Part shown: positions 43,958 through 51,889 of the stretch, piece after piece | How positions within the stretch are numbered: position 1 is the stretch's first letter | Layout of the letters: each line of letters opens with the position of its first letter | Assembly: GCA_007693945.1 (NCBI GenBank) | Contig: RECP01000045.1 | Span: 1-64,000, forward strand | Direction of reading: 5' to 3' | Source of the DNA: Spirochaetaceae bacterium | Lineage (GTDB): Bacteria > Spirochaetota > Spirochaetia > DSM-27196 > PWMO01 | DNA length: 64,000 nt | Notes under the pieces: model-generated | What the model was told of the DNA's origin: nothing | Databases searched by the model: none | Seen by the model: the letters and a program-made list of their open reading frames with translations, nothing else | Program-made: the position numbers and the translations under genes

Positions 43958-45190
43958 ATGCTACCCGAGCCACTGAACCACTATTACCAAAGCCTCCCGG
44001 AGAAGTCGCGGGTGAACCTGGACACCGCGGTAGCCAGGGTCGTTGACGCGAAGAAGAGGGGCGGCAAGGTGATGCTCGTCATCGGCAGCGGGCCGAACCT
44101 GCACGAAGGGGTGACAACGCTGATCGCCGAGCTCATGGTCAAAGACATCGTGGACAGCGTGACCACCAGCTCTGCGGTGATCGCCCACGAAATGGGCGGG
44201 ACGCTTGACCGGGTGAAGCGCGTCCAGGGTACCGGTCTGGGGTACGCGGCGGACAGCCACATCCTGCCAAAGGGCGGAGTCTTCGAGTTCACGCTGATGA
44301 CTCAGGAGGAGCTGGAACGCCTTCGGAGCGAAATGATCCTGAATGACGAGCTTCTGAAGAGAGGCGGGGAGATTGACGGGGACATCATCATCAAGGCGGC
44401 GGGTAACATGGCGTACCCCATGGGCCTGCGCACGGAGAATCTCAGCACCGAGATCCTCTCCATCGCGCTGACCTATGGTTTGCCCTTTGAGACGGTGGCC
44501 GGATGGGGGGCTGACCCGCGAACGATGCTGGGCGCGGGAGCGCGCACCGGCAAGCCCGTGCTGGTTACGGTTCCCCAGCTGGTGGGCGGCGGGAACGTCG
44601 GCCTCTGCGTCGCGGACAGCATGCCGGTCTCGCGTCGATGTGCCATGATCGCCGCGATGATGGACGAGGCGGATGTGATCATCGAGTCCGCCGTGGCGCT
44701 CACGCAGGAGATTCACGACGGGCCGTTCGAGTGCTACACCGGGCACGGCATCTGGGCCGACTGGAACGGGCTGCGTACGACCACCCTCAGGGGCAAGTCG
44801 CTCATCCGGATCGATCTGGACGCGAACCTGCAGAAGGCCAAAGACGCGCAGGACAACAGCAGGCAGATCCAGGAAGCGATCGACAAAGGTCTTCCAAAGA
44901 CCAAGATTACCGGCATCCCGTTCCGCATGGAGATGTCCGCCTTCGCGCGGTTGGAGGGCAGCGTGCCGGTGGTGGGAGACATCGGGGAAGTGTGGCCAGT
45001 CATGGCCGCGATGGCAGCTGACGCCCTTGGCATCTCGCTTGACTTCATGAGTTACCCGCAGCAGACGGAGGAAGGCAAGAGTATGCGCGATTGGATCGTG
45101 GAGACCATCCGGCCCGTTGATCGGGAGCAGCTTCTGGCGCACGCGAGGGCAGGGGGACTCCGCCCCGCTCTCCTGAAGGAGGCCATATGA
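43958..45190 (+). CDS. Protein of uncertain family, distantly deoxyhypusine-synthase-like
   Basis: 410 residues, soluble. Near residue 37 a glycine-rich nucleotide-binding-type segment VMLVIGSGPNLHEGVTTLIA is followed by AELMVKDIVDSVTTSSAVIA; this layout recalls the NAD-binding segment of deoxyhypusine synthase, but the diagnostic lysine motif is not obvious. Other conserved-looking parts are IKAAGNMAYPMGLRTENLS, GWGADPRTMLGAGARTGKP, IIESAVALTQEIHDGPFE and YTGHGIWADWNGL. I do not assign a reaction. An AAGGAGG site precedes the ATG; the stop overlaps the next ATG (ATGA), so it is coupled to the cytidylyltransferase. Confidence 0.7.
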   Translation: MLPEPLNHYYQSLPEKSRVNLDTAVARVVDAKKRGGKVMLVIGSGPNLHEGVTTLIAELMVKDIVDSVTTSSAVIAHEMGGTLDRVKRVQGTGLGYAADSHILPKGGVFEFTLMTQEELERLRSEMILNDELLKRGGEIDGDIIIKAAGNMAYPMGLRTENLSTEILSIALTYGLPFETVAGWGADPRTMLGAGARTGKPVLVTVPQLVGGGNVGLCVADSMPVSRRCAMIAAMMDEADVIIESAVALTQEIHDGPFECYTGHGIWADWNGLRTTTLRGKSLIRIDLDANLQKAKDAQDNSRQIQEAIDKGLPKTKITGIPFRMEMSAFARLEGSVPVVGDIGEVWPVMAAMAADALGISLDFMSYPQQTEEGKSMRDWIVETIRPVDREQLLAHARAGGLRPALLKEAI

Positions 45191-45939
45191 ATACCATCGG
45201 CATCATACCGGCTCGCTACGCTTCCACCCGCCTGCCCGGTAAACCGCTCAAGGACATCTGCGGCAAGCCGATGATCCAGCACGTGTACGAGCGGGTGATG
45301 GAGGCTCGGCTCATAGATGACGTCGTTGTTGCCACGGATGACCGGCGGATCGCGGATGCCGTCAATGAGTTCGGAGGCAGGGTAGTACTGACGCGTGAGG
45401 ATCACCCTAACGGGACCAGCCGGGCCGCGGAGGTGGTCGCCGCCATGGACGTGGACATCGTGGTCAACATCCAGGGCGACGAGCCGCTCATTCGGAGCGA
45501 GATGATCGACGAGCTCGCCCAGGTCATGATTGACGACCGGACGCTAACCTCCGCGACGCTCTGCTACCGGATCCCTCCGGATCAGCATGCGAATCCTGGC
45601 GTGGTGAAGGTGGTCCGCGATCACCAGAGCTATGCCCTCTACTTCAGCAGGTCGCTCATCCCCTATCCTCGCAATGCGGAGGATCACCGGGTCTATGAAC
45701 ACATTGGCATCTACGCCTATACCCGGCCGTTCCTCCTGACCTACTCCGAACTGTCGGATACGCCCCTTTGCATCACCGAGTCTCTGGAGCAGCTGAAGAT
45801 TCTGGAGCACGGTTACCGGATGAAGGTTATAGAGACGAGGGTGGCGTACGAGGCGCTCAGCGTGGATACGGAGGAGGATCTGGAACGGGTGCGAGAGTTA
45901 GTCGCCGGGGAAATCGACCAGGCGACCCCGTCTGCCTGA
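45187..45939 (+). CDS. kdsB: 3-deoxy-manno-octulosonate cytidylyltransferase (CMP-Kdo synthetase) type
   Basis: 250 residues, normal KdsB length. IIPARYASTRLPGKPL (residues 5-20) is the CTP-binding signature, VVATDDRRI near 46, NGTSRAAEVV near 73 and VNIQGDEPLI near 93 carrying the magnesium aspartate. The enzyme joins CMP to Kdo or a related 8- or 9-carbon ulosonic acid. No other Kdo or lipid A gene is in the window; the gene ends an operon of uptake and redox genes, so the activated sugar may be a scavenged ulosonic acid. It overlaps the preceding stop by 4 bases. Confidence 0.9.
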   Translation: MNTIGIIPARYASTRLPGKPLKDICGKPMIQHVYERVMEARLIDDVVVATDDRRIADAVNEFGGRVVLTREDHPNGTSRAAEVVAAMDVDIVVNIQGDEPLIRSEMIDELAQVMIDDRTLTSATLCYRIPPDQHANPGVVKVVRDHQSYALYFSRSLIPYPRNAEDHRVYEHIGIYAYTRPFLLTYSELSDTPLCITESLEQLKILEHGYRMKVIETRVAYEALSVDTEEDLERVRELVAGEIDQATPSA

Positions 45940-45968
45940 TGGCCCCGGGCGCTCGGGAGATATCCGCC

Positions 45969-46110
45969 GCGGCCGTGCGCTCGCTACGACGGGACTGACC
46001 AGTATCGAGATCGCCGAGAAGCTTACCGCCACCAGAGAGACGGTGAGAAAACGGCGCAAGCGGTACCCTGGAGTACGCGCACGATGCCAAAGGCTGCCGG
46101 AACCTCGAAG
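45969..46110 (+). pseudogene. Transposase remnant, IS630-like helix-turn-helix
   Basis: One frame reads RALATTGLTSIEIAEKLTAT then RETVRKRRKRYPGV, the helix-turn-helix start of an IS630-type transposase (compare L-x-x-x-E-I-A-x-x-L ... S-x-x-T-V-x-x-W-x-x-R-F). Nothing of the DDE domain follows. It marks the right edge of the island, between the cytidylyltransferase and the converging DHDPS-like gene. Confidence 0.5.
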
Positions 46111-46151
46111 TCAACGGTCCATCGTGTCCGGACAACCTTTGCCCTACAGCC

Positions 46152-47093
46152 TCACCCGCTATGGCCGGCGGCAGCCTGGATGCGCGACCGATACTCCGCG
46201 GAGACCGCGCGCATCTGCTGGATCTCAAGCCGCTGCGACTCGGTGAACAGCCCTTGATCGGCACGCCTGCAGTAGAGCTCTATCGGCAGCCCCTCGAGCT
46301 GCTGGTAGTACTTGGCGTTGACCGGATAGAGCTGGTACTCGAATACCGAAGCAGTTCCAAGGAAACTCTGCAACTGCTCGGCCAGTTCAGGCTGTTGCCG
46401 CCAGTGCCGGCAGAGCCAGCTGTAGAGGTCGGGTTGAAAGTTGGCCATGACCCCGCTGTAGCCGGCGGCTCCCAGTTGCAACGATGTCAGCAGCGTGGCC
46501 GCATTGGCGTTGAAGAACTGCAGGGTGGTGTCTCGCACGGCATCCAGCTTGGCGGTAATCTGATCGACGCGGCTGCAGGTATCCTTCAGGAAACAGAACC
46601 TTCCGGTCGACGCGACCTTCTTGATCAGCGCCGGAGACAGCAGCCGCTTATAGGGGTAGGGGCACTCGTACAGGCCGAACGGAACATCCGACGGCAGGTC
46701 TCCGATAACGCGCTGCAGGTTGTCAAACCAGACTTCATCGGATTCATCCCGGCGCGCAAAGCGGTTGGTTACAAAGACAAACGCGTCCACACCGGTTTCG
46801 ATGATCCGTCCGGACTCTTCGACCTGGTCGCGCAGGCTGTCCGCTATATGGCCCGAGGCGATCACCGGTACTTTTCCGCTAACCGCCCGCAGGGATGCGC
46901 GTGCCAGTTCCACCCGCTCCTGGAGGGTCATTTCGAACATCGCGCTGGACTGGCAGACGGCAAACAGACCGCTTACCCCGTTGCGCAGGTACCAGTCGGC
47001 CATCGGTTGCAGGGCCGTAAAATCGATGCGATTGTCAGCCGTAAACGGCGTAATCATGGTCGGCCATACGCCGCCGGGGAATTCGGTTCTCAT
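46152..47093 (-). CDS. DHDPS/NAL-superfamily aldolase-type protein
   Basis: 313 residues, Schiff-base class I lyase barrel. The lysine is in FCFLKDTCS near residue 165 and the tyrosine in LYECPYPY near 140. The usual GTTGE loop is replaced by AVCQSSAMFEMT near residue 45, so the substrate is not the dihydrodipicolinate pathway; relatives act on 2-keto-3-deoxy sugar acids, N-acetylneuraminate or aromatic pyruvates. Last gene of the iclR-dctP-dctQ-dctM-rraA-like operon, 15 bases after the RraA-like gene. Its product would be pyruvate plus an aldehyde. Confidence 0.85.
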   Translation of the reverse strand: MRTEFPGGVWPTMITPFTADNRIDFTALQPMADWYLRNGVSGLFAVCQSSAMFEMTLQERVELARASLRAVSGKVPVIASGHIADSLRDQVEESGRIIETGVDAFVFVTNRFARRDESDEVWFDNLQRVIGDLPSDVPFGLYECPYPYKRLLSPALIKKVASTGRFCFLKDTCSRVDQITAKLDAVRDTTLQFFNANAATLLTSLQLGAAGYSGVMANFQPDLYSWLCRHWRQQPELAEQLQSFLGTASVFEYQLYPVNAKYYQQLEGLPIELYCRRADQGLFTESQRLEIQQMRAVSAEYRSRIQAAAGHSG

Positions 47094-47108
47094 ACCAAAG
47101 CGCTCCTG

Positions 47109-47861
47109 TTACCACTCTCCGGTGGGCTTGCTGAAATAGGCAGCGGCGGCACTGCGAAACTGCTCGGCTGCCGCCTGGATATCGGGCAGAATCTCATCAA
47201 CCGTCTTGCCGGGGCTGTTCTGAGCTGCCGCAATCACCGTGCGGCATTCGTTGCCGTCCATGAACCGCGTGGCTTGCAGCAACTGCTCCTGGTCCTCCTG
47301 CGGAACCACCAGGAAACCGTGTTTGTCGGCGTGTATCAGCGCGCCCGGCTGGACGGAACAGCCGAACACCTCCACCGGATCACCCCAGCGCACCGGAGTG
47401 CTGTAGGCGTGACCGACGCAGCTGCGGCGCGCGATTGCCTTGAATCCGATGGCGCGCATCTCGTCGATGTCCCGCACGGCGCCGTCGGTAACGGTTCCCA
47501 CACATCCCAGTGCGGCATGGAATCCGGCGTTCACTTCGCCCCAGAATGAACCGACCACCTCGGGCTTGTCGAGGTCCTGCACAACGACAATCTTGGGGCC
47601 CGGGATAGATGCGACGTACTTCAGGTAACGTGACGGCGCGTCACTGACCTGCTGGTGCTGCGGATTGCTGGGCTCGCAGACTACCGTGACCGCATAGCCG
47701 ACCATCGGTCCGGCCTCCGGCATGAAGTCACGGGTCTCCTCGCGGTTGAACCATCCGCGGGTGCGATCGTGTCGCGTGATAGCTTCCCAGCCGTTATAGA
47801 CCGCAGGCGTGTTCCAGCGCTTGAGTTCGGTCAACGTCGATTGCGGCAGGCGCGTACGCAT
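47109..47861 (-). CDS. RraA-like family protein (4-hydroxy-2-oxoacid aldolase type)
   Basis: 250 residues. The family core is visible: LGCVGTVTDGAVRDIDEMRA near residues 118-137 with the metal-coordinating aspartate and arginine, and GDPVEVFGCSVQPGALIHAD near 160-180. Members are either pyruvate aldolases such as HMG/CHA aldolase or RNase E regulators; metabolic context favours the aldolase. It begins 6 bases after the TRAP DctM stop with GAGAG as ribosome site. Confidence 0.88.
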   Translation of the reverse strand: MRTRLPQSTLTELKRWNTPAVYNGWEAITRHDRTRGWFNREETRDFMPEAGPMVGYAVTVVCEPSNPQHQQVSDAPSRYLKYVASIPGPKIVVVQDLDKPEVVGSFWGEVNAGFHAALGCVGTVTDGAVRDIDEMRAIGFKAIARRSCVGHAYSTPVRWGDPVEVFGCSVQPGALIHADKHGFLVVPQEDQEQLLQATRFMDGNECRTVIAAAQNSPGKTVDEILPDIQAAAEQFRSAAAAYFSKPTGEW

Positions 47862-47867
47862 GTTCTC

Positions 47868-49163
47868 TCACATCCCGAACGCCCGCGGCAGAATCAAGAC
47901 GAACTGCGGTACATACGTAATCAGGAAGAGCACGATTATCAGTACCAGCAGCATCGGTATCATCTCGCGGATCACAGTCTTCAGCGGTGTGTCCGAGATT
48001 CCGGACACTACAAACAGCAGCATTCCAAACGGCGGCGTCGAAAGCCCGATCATCATGTTGAGCGTTACGACCACTCCGAAGTGCACCAGGTCAATTCCCA
48101 GCGCGTTGATCAGCGGCAGCACGATCGGGATGAATACCAGAGTGATTGTCATGGTATCGATGAACATGCCAAGTGCCAGAAACATCAGATTGATAACCAG
48201 CAGCAACATGAAACGGTTCTGGGTAATCTCAAGCAAGATGCCGGCCACCATGTTGGGTATGCGCTCGATTGATACAATATACGATACAGCGAACGATGTG
48301 CCGACCAGCAGCGACAGCACCCCGGTTGTCCTCACGGTGGACTTGAGCACCTTCAGCAGATCCTTCCAGCCGAAGGCGCGGTAGATAAACGCCGAGATCA
48401 GGATGGCGTACAGCGACGCCAGTGCGCCGGCCTCAGTCGGGGTAACAAAGCCGCTGTAGATCCCTCCCAGCAGTACGACGACCGAAAACAGCGCCGGTAG
48501 TGCCTTGCCGGTCAAAACCAACAGTTGGCGCCATGGTAGTGCCTCGCCCCGCGGATAGTTGCGCGAACGCGCAACAAATGCGATATACACCATCAGTGCA
48601 ACGCCTACAAGCACTCCGGGAACCATACCGCCCATGAAAAGTGCTCCAATAGAAGCGCCGGAAAGCATGGAGTAGAAGATCATCGGTATGCTCGGCGGAA
48701 ACACGGGACCGATGGTTGCCGAGGCTGCGGTTATCGCGCAGCTGAATCCATCGTCATAGCCGTGCTCTTTCATGGCCTTGATTTCCATCATGCCAAGGCC
48801 CGAAGCGTCCGCCAGAGCGGAACCGGTCATCCCGGAGAAGATTATCGACGCCACGACGTTGACGTGGCCCAGGCCACCGCGCCGGCGCCCGACCATCGCT
48901 CCGGAGAAATCGAAAATCATGTCGGTAACCTTGCCCGAGTTCATTACCTCAGCCATGAACACGAACAGGGGTACGGCAAGCAGCACGAAGTTGGAACTCA
49001 GGCCTTCCAGAAACGCGGCGGCCGTCACTCCGAGGTCCGCTGCCGGGCTGGGAGCCAGCGCGAAGTAGAACACGGCGCTCATCATCATACCCAACGCGAC
49101 CGGAATGCGCAGCAGGAAAATGGCGGCAAACGACAGCAGAAAGACCAGCAGAGGCAGGTTCAT
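47868..49163 (-). CDS. TRAP transporter large permease, DctM type (operon 2)
   Basis: 431 residues, about twelve spans. Family motifs include IFSGMTGSALADASGLGMME near residue 108 and STPPFGMLLFVVSGISDT near 372. The start codon overlaps the DctQ stop by 4 bases (ATGA). It shares family but not close sequence with the island DctM, so the two TRAP systems probably carry different acids. Confidence 0.93.
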   Translation of the reverse strand: MNLPLLVFLLSFAAIFLLRIPVALGMMMSAVFYFALAPSPAADLGVTAAAFLEGLSSNFVLLAVPLFVFMAEVMNSGKVTDMIFDFSGAMVGRRRGGLGHVNVVASIIFSGMTGSALADASGLGMMEIKAMKEHGYDDGFSCAITAASATIGPVFPPSIPMIFYSMLSGASIGALFMGGMVPGVLVGVALMVYIAFVARSRNYPRGEALPWRQLLVLTGKALPALFSVVVLLGGIYSGFVTPTEAGALASLYAILISAFIYRAFGWKDLLKVLKSTVRTTGVLSLLVGTSFAVSYIVSIERIPNMVAGILLEITQNRFMLLLVINLMFLALGMFIDTMTITLVFIPIVLPLINALGIDLVHFGVVVTLNMMIGLSTPPFGMLLFVVSGISDTPLKTVIREMIPMLLVLIIVLFLITYVPQFVLILPRAFGM

Positions 49164-49675
49164 GCGTCACCGCCTTGGTCGGGTCTGCCCGCCAGGAGGC
49201 CGCGGATATCGACCGCGATATCGTACCCGAGCCTGATGATCATCAGCACCAGGAACACGACAAACGGAGAGAAAGCAAGGTTCATGGGTATCTTGAGTAC
49301 GTTGGACTTCTTGAAGCTCATGAAATCAACGTATTCATACGCCGGAACCAGCACGATACAGAAGGCCGCAAAGACCAGCAGATTACCGGCAATCCGCATC
49401 CATGTCTGGTTTCTGGGCGAGAGTGCGTCGTAAATGACAGTGAACTTGACGTGGCTGTTCGTTCGTTTGGCGTACAACCCGCCCAGCAGAGCGGTCCAGA
49501 TGAAGCACAACAGCACGAACTCTTCCGGCCAGGTCAGGGGCACCAAAAAATAGCGAAAGAAAATCTGCAGCAGAAACGCCAGAATCAGCAGCACAAACGA
49601 CAGGAGCGGCACGTAGATCTCTATCGCGTCAAGTGCTCCGACCAGCAGTGTGACCAGCGGGTGTCTCTTCTTCAC
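49160..49675 (-). CDS. TRAP transporter small permease, DctQ type (operon 2)
   Basis: 171 residues, four spans; LQIFFRYFLVPLTWPEEFVL near residues 37-56 is the family signature. Coupled to dctM by a 4-base overlap. A GC-rich hairpin (49736-49759) separates it from the binding-protein gene upstream. Confidence 0.92.
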   Translation of the reverse strand: MKKRHPLVTLLVGALDAIEIYVPLLSFVLLILAFLLQIFFRYFLVPLTWPEEFVLLCFIWTALLGGLYAKRTNSHVKFTVIYDALSPRNQTWMRIAGNLLVFAAFCIVLVPAYEYVDFMSFKKSNVLKIPMNLAFSPFVVFLVLMIIRLGYDIAVDIRGLLAGRPDQGGDA

Positions 49676-49735
49676 CGGAACTCTTTCCTTTTGTCGAGCA
49701 GCAAACCTGTGATGCGCCGAACCGAACGGGCTGCC

Positions 49736-49759
49736 CGGCTGCCCGCACCGGGGCAGCCG
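49736..49759 (-). promoter_or_regulatory. Intercistronic stem-loop between dctP and dctQ
   Basis: Perfect 9-bp arms CGGCTGCCC / GGGCAGCCG with a 6-nt loop, in the 126-base gap between binding protein and permease genes. It probably raises the ratio of binding protein to permease by partial termination or mRNA protection. Confidence 0.6.
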
Positions 49760-49801
49760 GACTTCTCATCGCTCGCGCCTTTTACTCGGAAGGCACTGGG
49801 G

Positions 49802-50824
49802 CTATCTGGCCATCGCCTGTACGCGGTCGTAGAGCTCGAGATCCCAGGTCGTCGAGATCTCTTTTCCATCGGTCAGATAGAAGTTCCGTGCGTACTGCAT
49901 GAACGCCTGCTTGTCAGGGTCTTCGATGACGGTCAGTCCCTGACTGCGGAAGTAGTCCACCAGTTTAGCCTCGTTCTCGAGGTTGATCCGGTCACATTCC
50001 TGGCGCGCGAGCTCAAGCGCCTCGAGAACCCACTCCTGCTGCTGCGCAGTGAGGGTTTGCCATTTGGCCTCATTGATTGTCGGCCAGACCGTGTCAACCA
50101 CGTGGTCGGTGAGTACGATGTACTTGGTGACCTCGTAGAACTTGGCGTTGAGGTTTGTCGGCAACGGGTTGTCCTGCCCGTCGATGGCTCCCGTGCGTAG
50201 CCCGAGGTAGACTTCGGTGAACGCCATCGGCGTAGGATTGGCTCCCAGCGCACGGCCCATCGCTATCCAGGCCGGGCTTCCGGGTACGCGCAGTTTGACG
50301 TTGCGCATCTGATCCGGACGCCGGATCTCGCCCACGCGCTCGGTCAGGTTCAGCTGGCGGGTGCCGAGGTAGAACGCCGTTAGCGGACGAACTCCAACTT
50401 CATCGACAACGTCCTGAAAGACCTGATCCCCAATCTCACCGTTATAGACCGCGGTCATGTGATCGTAGCCGCTGAAGGTATACGCGGCGCCGAACATCGA
50501 GAGATACGGTACAAACTCCGATAACCACGGCGGCGCGGTGTAGACCATATCGACGGTTCCACGCCGAACCGCAGTCTGTTCCCCTTCCTGCGAGAACAGT
50601 GCTCCCGAATGGTACACGTCCACCTGGATTTGGCCTCCGGAGAGGCGTTCGACTTCTTCCTTGAACACGCTCATAGCGATCGTGTGGGCATCCCCGGGGA
50701 CGCTCACCGACGAAAAGGTCAGTGTCACTGGCTGTACCTCTTCAGTCTCCGGTCGACCCGTCGCGAAACTGAATACCGTAATCAGCACCAGCGCTAACAC
50801 TACAAGTAAAATCTTCCTGGCCAT
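49802..50824 (-). CDS. TRAP transporter substrate-binding protein, DctP type (operon 2)
   Basis: 340 residues. Signal peptide MARKILLVVLALVLITVFSF, then a DctP fold with MRNVKLRVPGSPAWIAMGRA near residue 158 (ligand-binding arginine) and FTEVYLGLRTGAIDGQDNPL near 190. ATG 50824 has AAGGAGAG upstream; an in-frame start 16 codons earlier would add an unlikely leader. Periplasmic, delivers a carboxylate to DctQM. Confidence 0.92.
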   Translation of the reverse strand: MARKILLVVLALVLITVFSFATGRPETEEVQPVTLTFSSVSVPGDAHTIAMSVFKEEVERLSGGQIQVDVYHSGALFSQEGEQTAVRRGTVDMVYTAPPWLSEFVPYLSMFGAAYTFSGYDHMTAVYNGEIGDQVFQDVVDEVGVRPLTAFYLGTRQLNLTERVGEIRRPDQMRNVKLRVPGSPAWIAMGRALGANPTPMAFTEVYLGLRTGAIDGQDNPLPTNLNAKFYEVTKYIVLTDHVVDTVWPTINEAKWQTLTAQQQEWVLEALELARQECDRINLENEAKLVDYFRSQGLTVIEDPDKQAFMQYARNFYLTDGKEISTTWDLELYDRVQAMAR

Positions 50825-50856
50825 AAGAACTCTCCTTATTCCTGCACTATACTCTA

Positions 50857-50873
50857 TTTGCCTGACAGGCAAA
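50857..50873. promoter_or_regulatory. Palindrome between iclR and dctP
   Basis: TTTGCCTG-A-CAGGCAAA, perfect 8-bp arms with one central base, right after the iclR stop. On the minus strand a TATAGT (50846-50851) lies downstream of it, so it may control an internal promoter for dctP. Confidence 0.5.
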
Positions 50874-50874
50874 A

Positions 50875-51669
50875 CTACTTCACAAGTAATGCGTCCGACT
50901 GCCGACTGCGTTGGTGCAACGGAGTTACGGCGCCCAGTCGTTGCGAGATGTCGCGCGTGGTCGCCAACAGCGCCGCGGCCAACGTGTCCATACTCTGCAT
51001 GCTTATACGCTGGGTCGGCCCCGAGACGCTGATGGACGCCACCACATCTCCCGCCAGATTGATCACCGCCGCACCGACGCAGCGCACGCCTTCTTCGTGC
51101 TCGACGTTGTCAATGGCGTATCCGCGCTGCGCAATGCGTTCGAGTTCGTTCATCAGTTGACCGCGGTCGGTGATTGTGCTGTTGGTAAAACGCGGCAGTG
51201 GAATGCGCCGGACAATTGCATCGCGGCACCCGGGTGGCAGTGCAGCCAGCAGCGCCTTGCCGACGGCAGTACAATGCAGCGGCGCGTGAACACCGATGAC
51301 GGAGTAGGTCCGCAACCGCTTGCTCGATTCTATGCAATCGATGTACAGCACCTCGTCCTGATCAAGCACCGTGAGATGCACCGTTTCATCGAGTTCCCGG
51401 TTCAATCTCTGCAGAAACGGTAGAACCAGCTTACAAAGCTCGAGCCCGCACTGAGCCATCTGGCCGAGCTCAAGGAGCTTGATTCCCAGACTGTACGTGC
51501 CCAGTTCATCGTCGCGATGCACCAGCCGTTCACTCTCCAGAGTGGCCAGTATCTCGAACACGGTGGTCTTGGGGGCAATCAGCTTGCGGCTGAGCGCAGC
51601 CAGCGTCAAGTGCTCCTGGCGTCCGAGAACCTCAAGAATCCGGATTGCACGCTGTACCGACTTGACCAC
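50875..51669 (-). CDS. IclR-family transcriptional regulator (operon 2)
   Basis: 264 residues from GTG 51669, which has AGGTGAGG 9 bases before it; TTG 51699 and GTG 51684 are in-frame alternatives. Winged helix-turn-helix at residues 5-65 (LTLAALSRKLIAPKTTVFEI) and an effector domain at 75-245. It is the first gene of its own TRAP/aldolase operon, and an inverted repeat lies on the predicted start of transcription, so it probably represses itself and the transporter until the ligand appears. Confidence 0.9.
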   Translation of the reverse strand: MVKSVQRAIRILEVLGRQEHLTLAALSRKLIAPKTTVFEILATLESERLVHRDDELGTYSLGIKLLELGQMAQCGLELCKLVLPFLQRLNRELDETVHLTVLDQDEVLYIDCIESSKRLRTYSVIGVHAPLHCTAVGKALLAALPPGCRDAIVRRIPLPRFTNSTITDRGQLMNELERIAQRGYAIDNVEHEEGVRCVGAAVINLAGDVVASISVSGPTQRISMQSMDTLAAALLATTRDISQRLGAVTPLHQRSRQSDALLVK

Positions 51670-51707
51670 TGGCCAAGGCCTCACCTTTATTGTTCTCAAA
51701 TACGAAC

Positions 51708-51721
51708 CATATACGTATATG
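51708..51721 (-). promoter_or_regulatory. Probable IclR operator (operon 2)
   Basis: Perfect 14-bp palindrome CATATACGTATATG, 5 bases downstream of the -10 element of the minus-strand promoter and covering the predicted start of transcription. Confidence 0.6.
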
Positions 51722-51726
51722 CGAAT

Positions 51727-51755
51727 ACTCTACATCCGATGCGCGGCTCTGTCAA
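51727..51755 (-). promoter_or_regulatory. Sigma-70 promoter of the iclR-TRAP operon 2
   Basis: Read on the minus strand: TTGACA (51755-51750), 17-base spacer, TAGAGT (51732-51727). The predicted start of transcription, near 51720, falls in the palindrome. Confidence 0.75.
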
Positions 51756-51889
51756 GCCGCAAGAACGTGGAGGCAAGAACGTGGCTCAGACGATTGCCAA
51801 AACGGCGCCAAAGCCCCCGTCCGGCTGACGAGCAGCACCAGGTGATGGTAGAATCCGCCGTGGTACCAGTTACCCGCAGGAGCGCAACC

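Noticed and set aside
43961-45142. 393-codon minus-strand frame
   Set aside because: Antisense to the uncertain-family island protein; histidine/arginine-rich shadow without ribosome site.
45969-46250. A functional regulator or toxin gene at the island edge
   Set aside because: The helix-turn-helix is followed by unrelated sequence with no domain, fitting transposase debris better.
46161-47549. 462-codon plus-strand frame
   Set aside because: Antisense to the DHDPS-like and RraA-like genes, both of which have clear active-site motifs.
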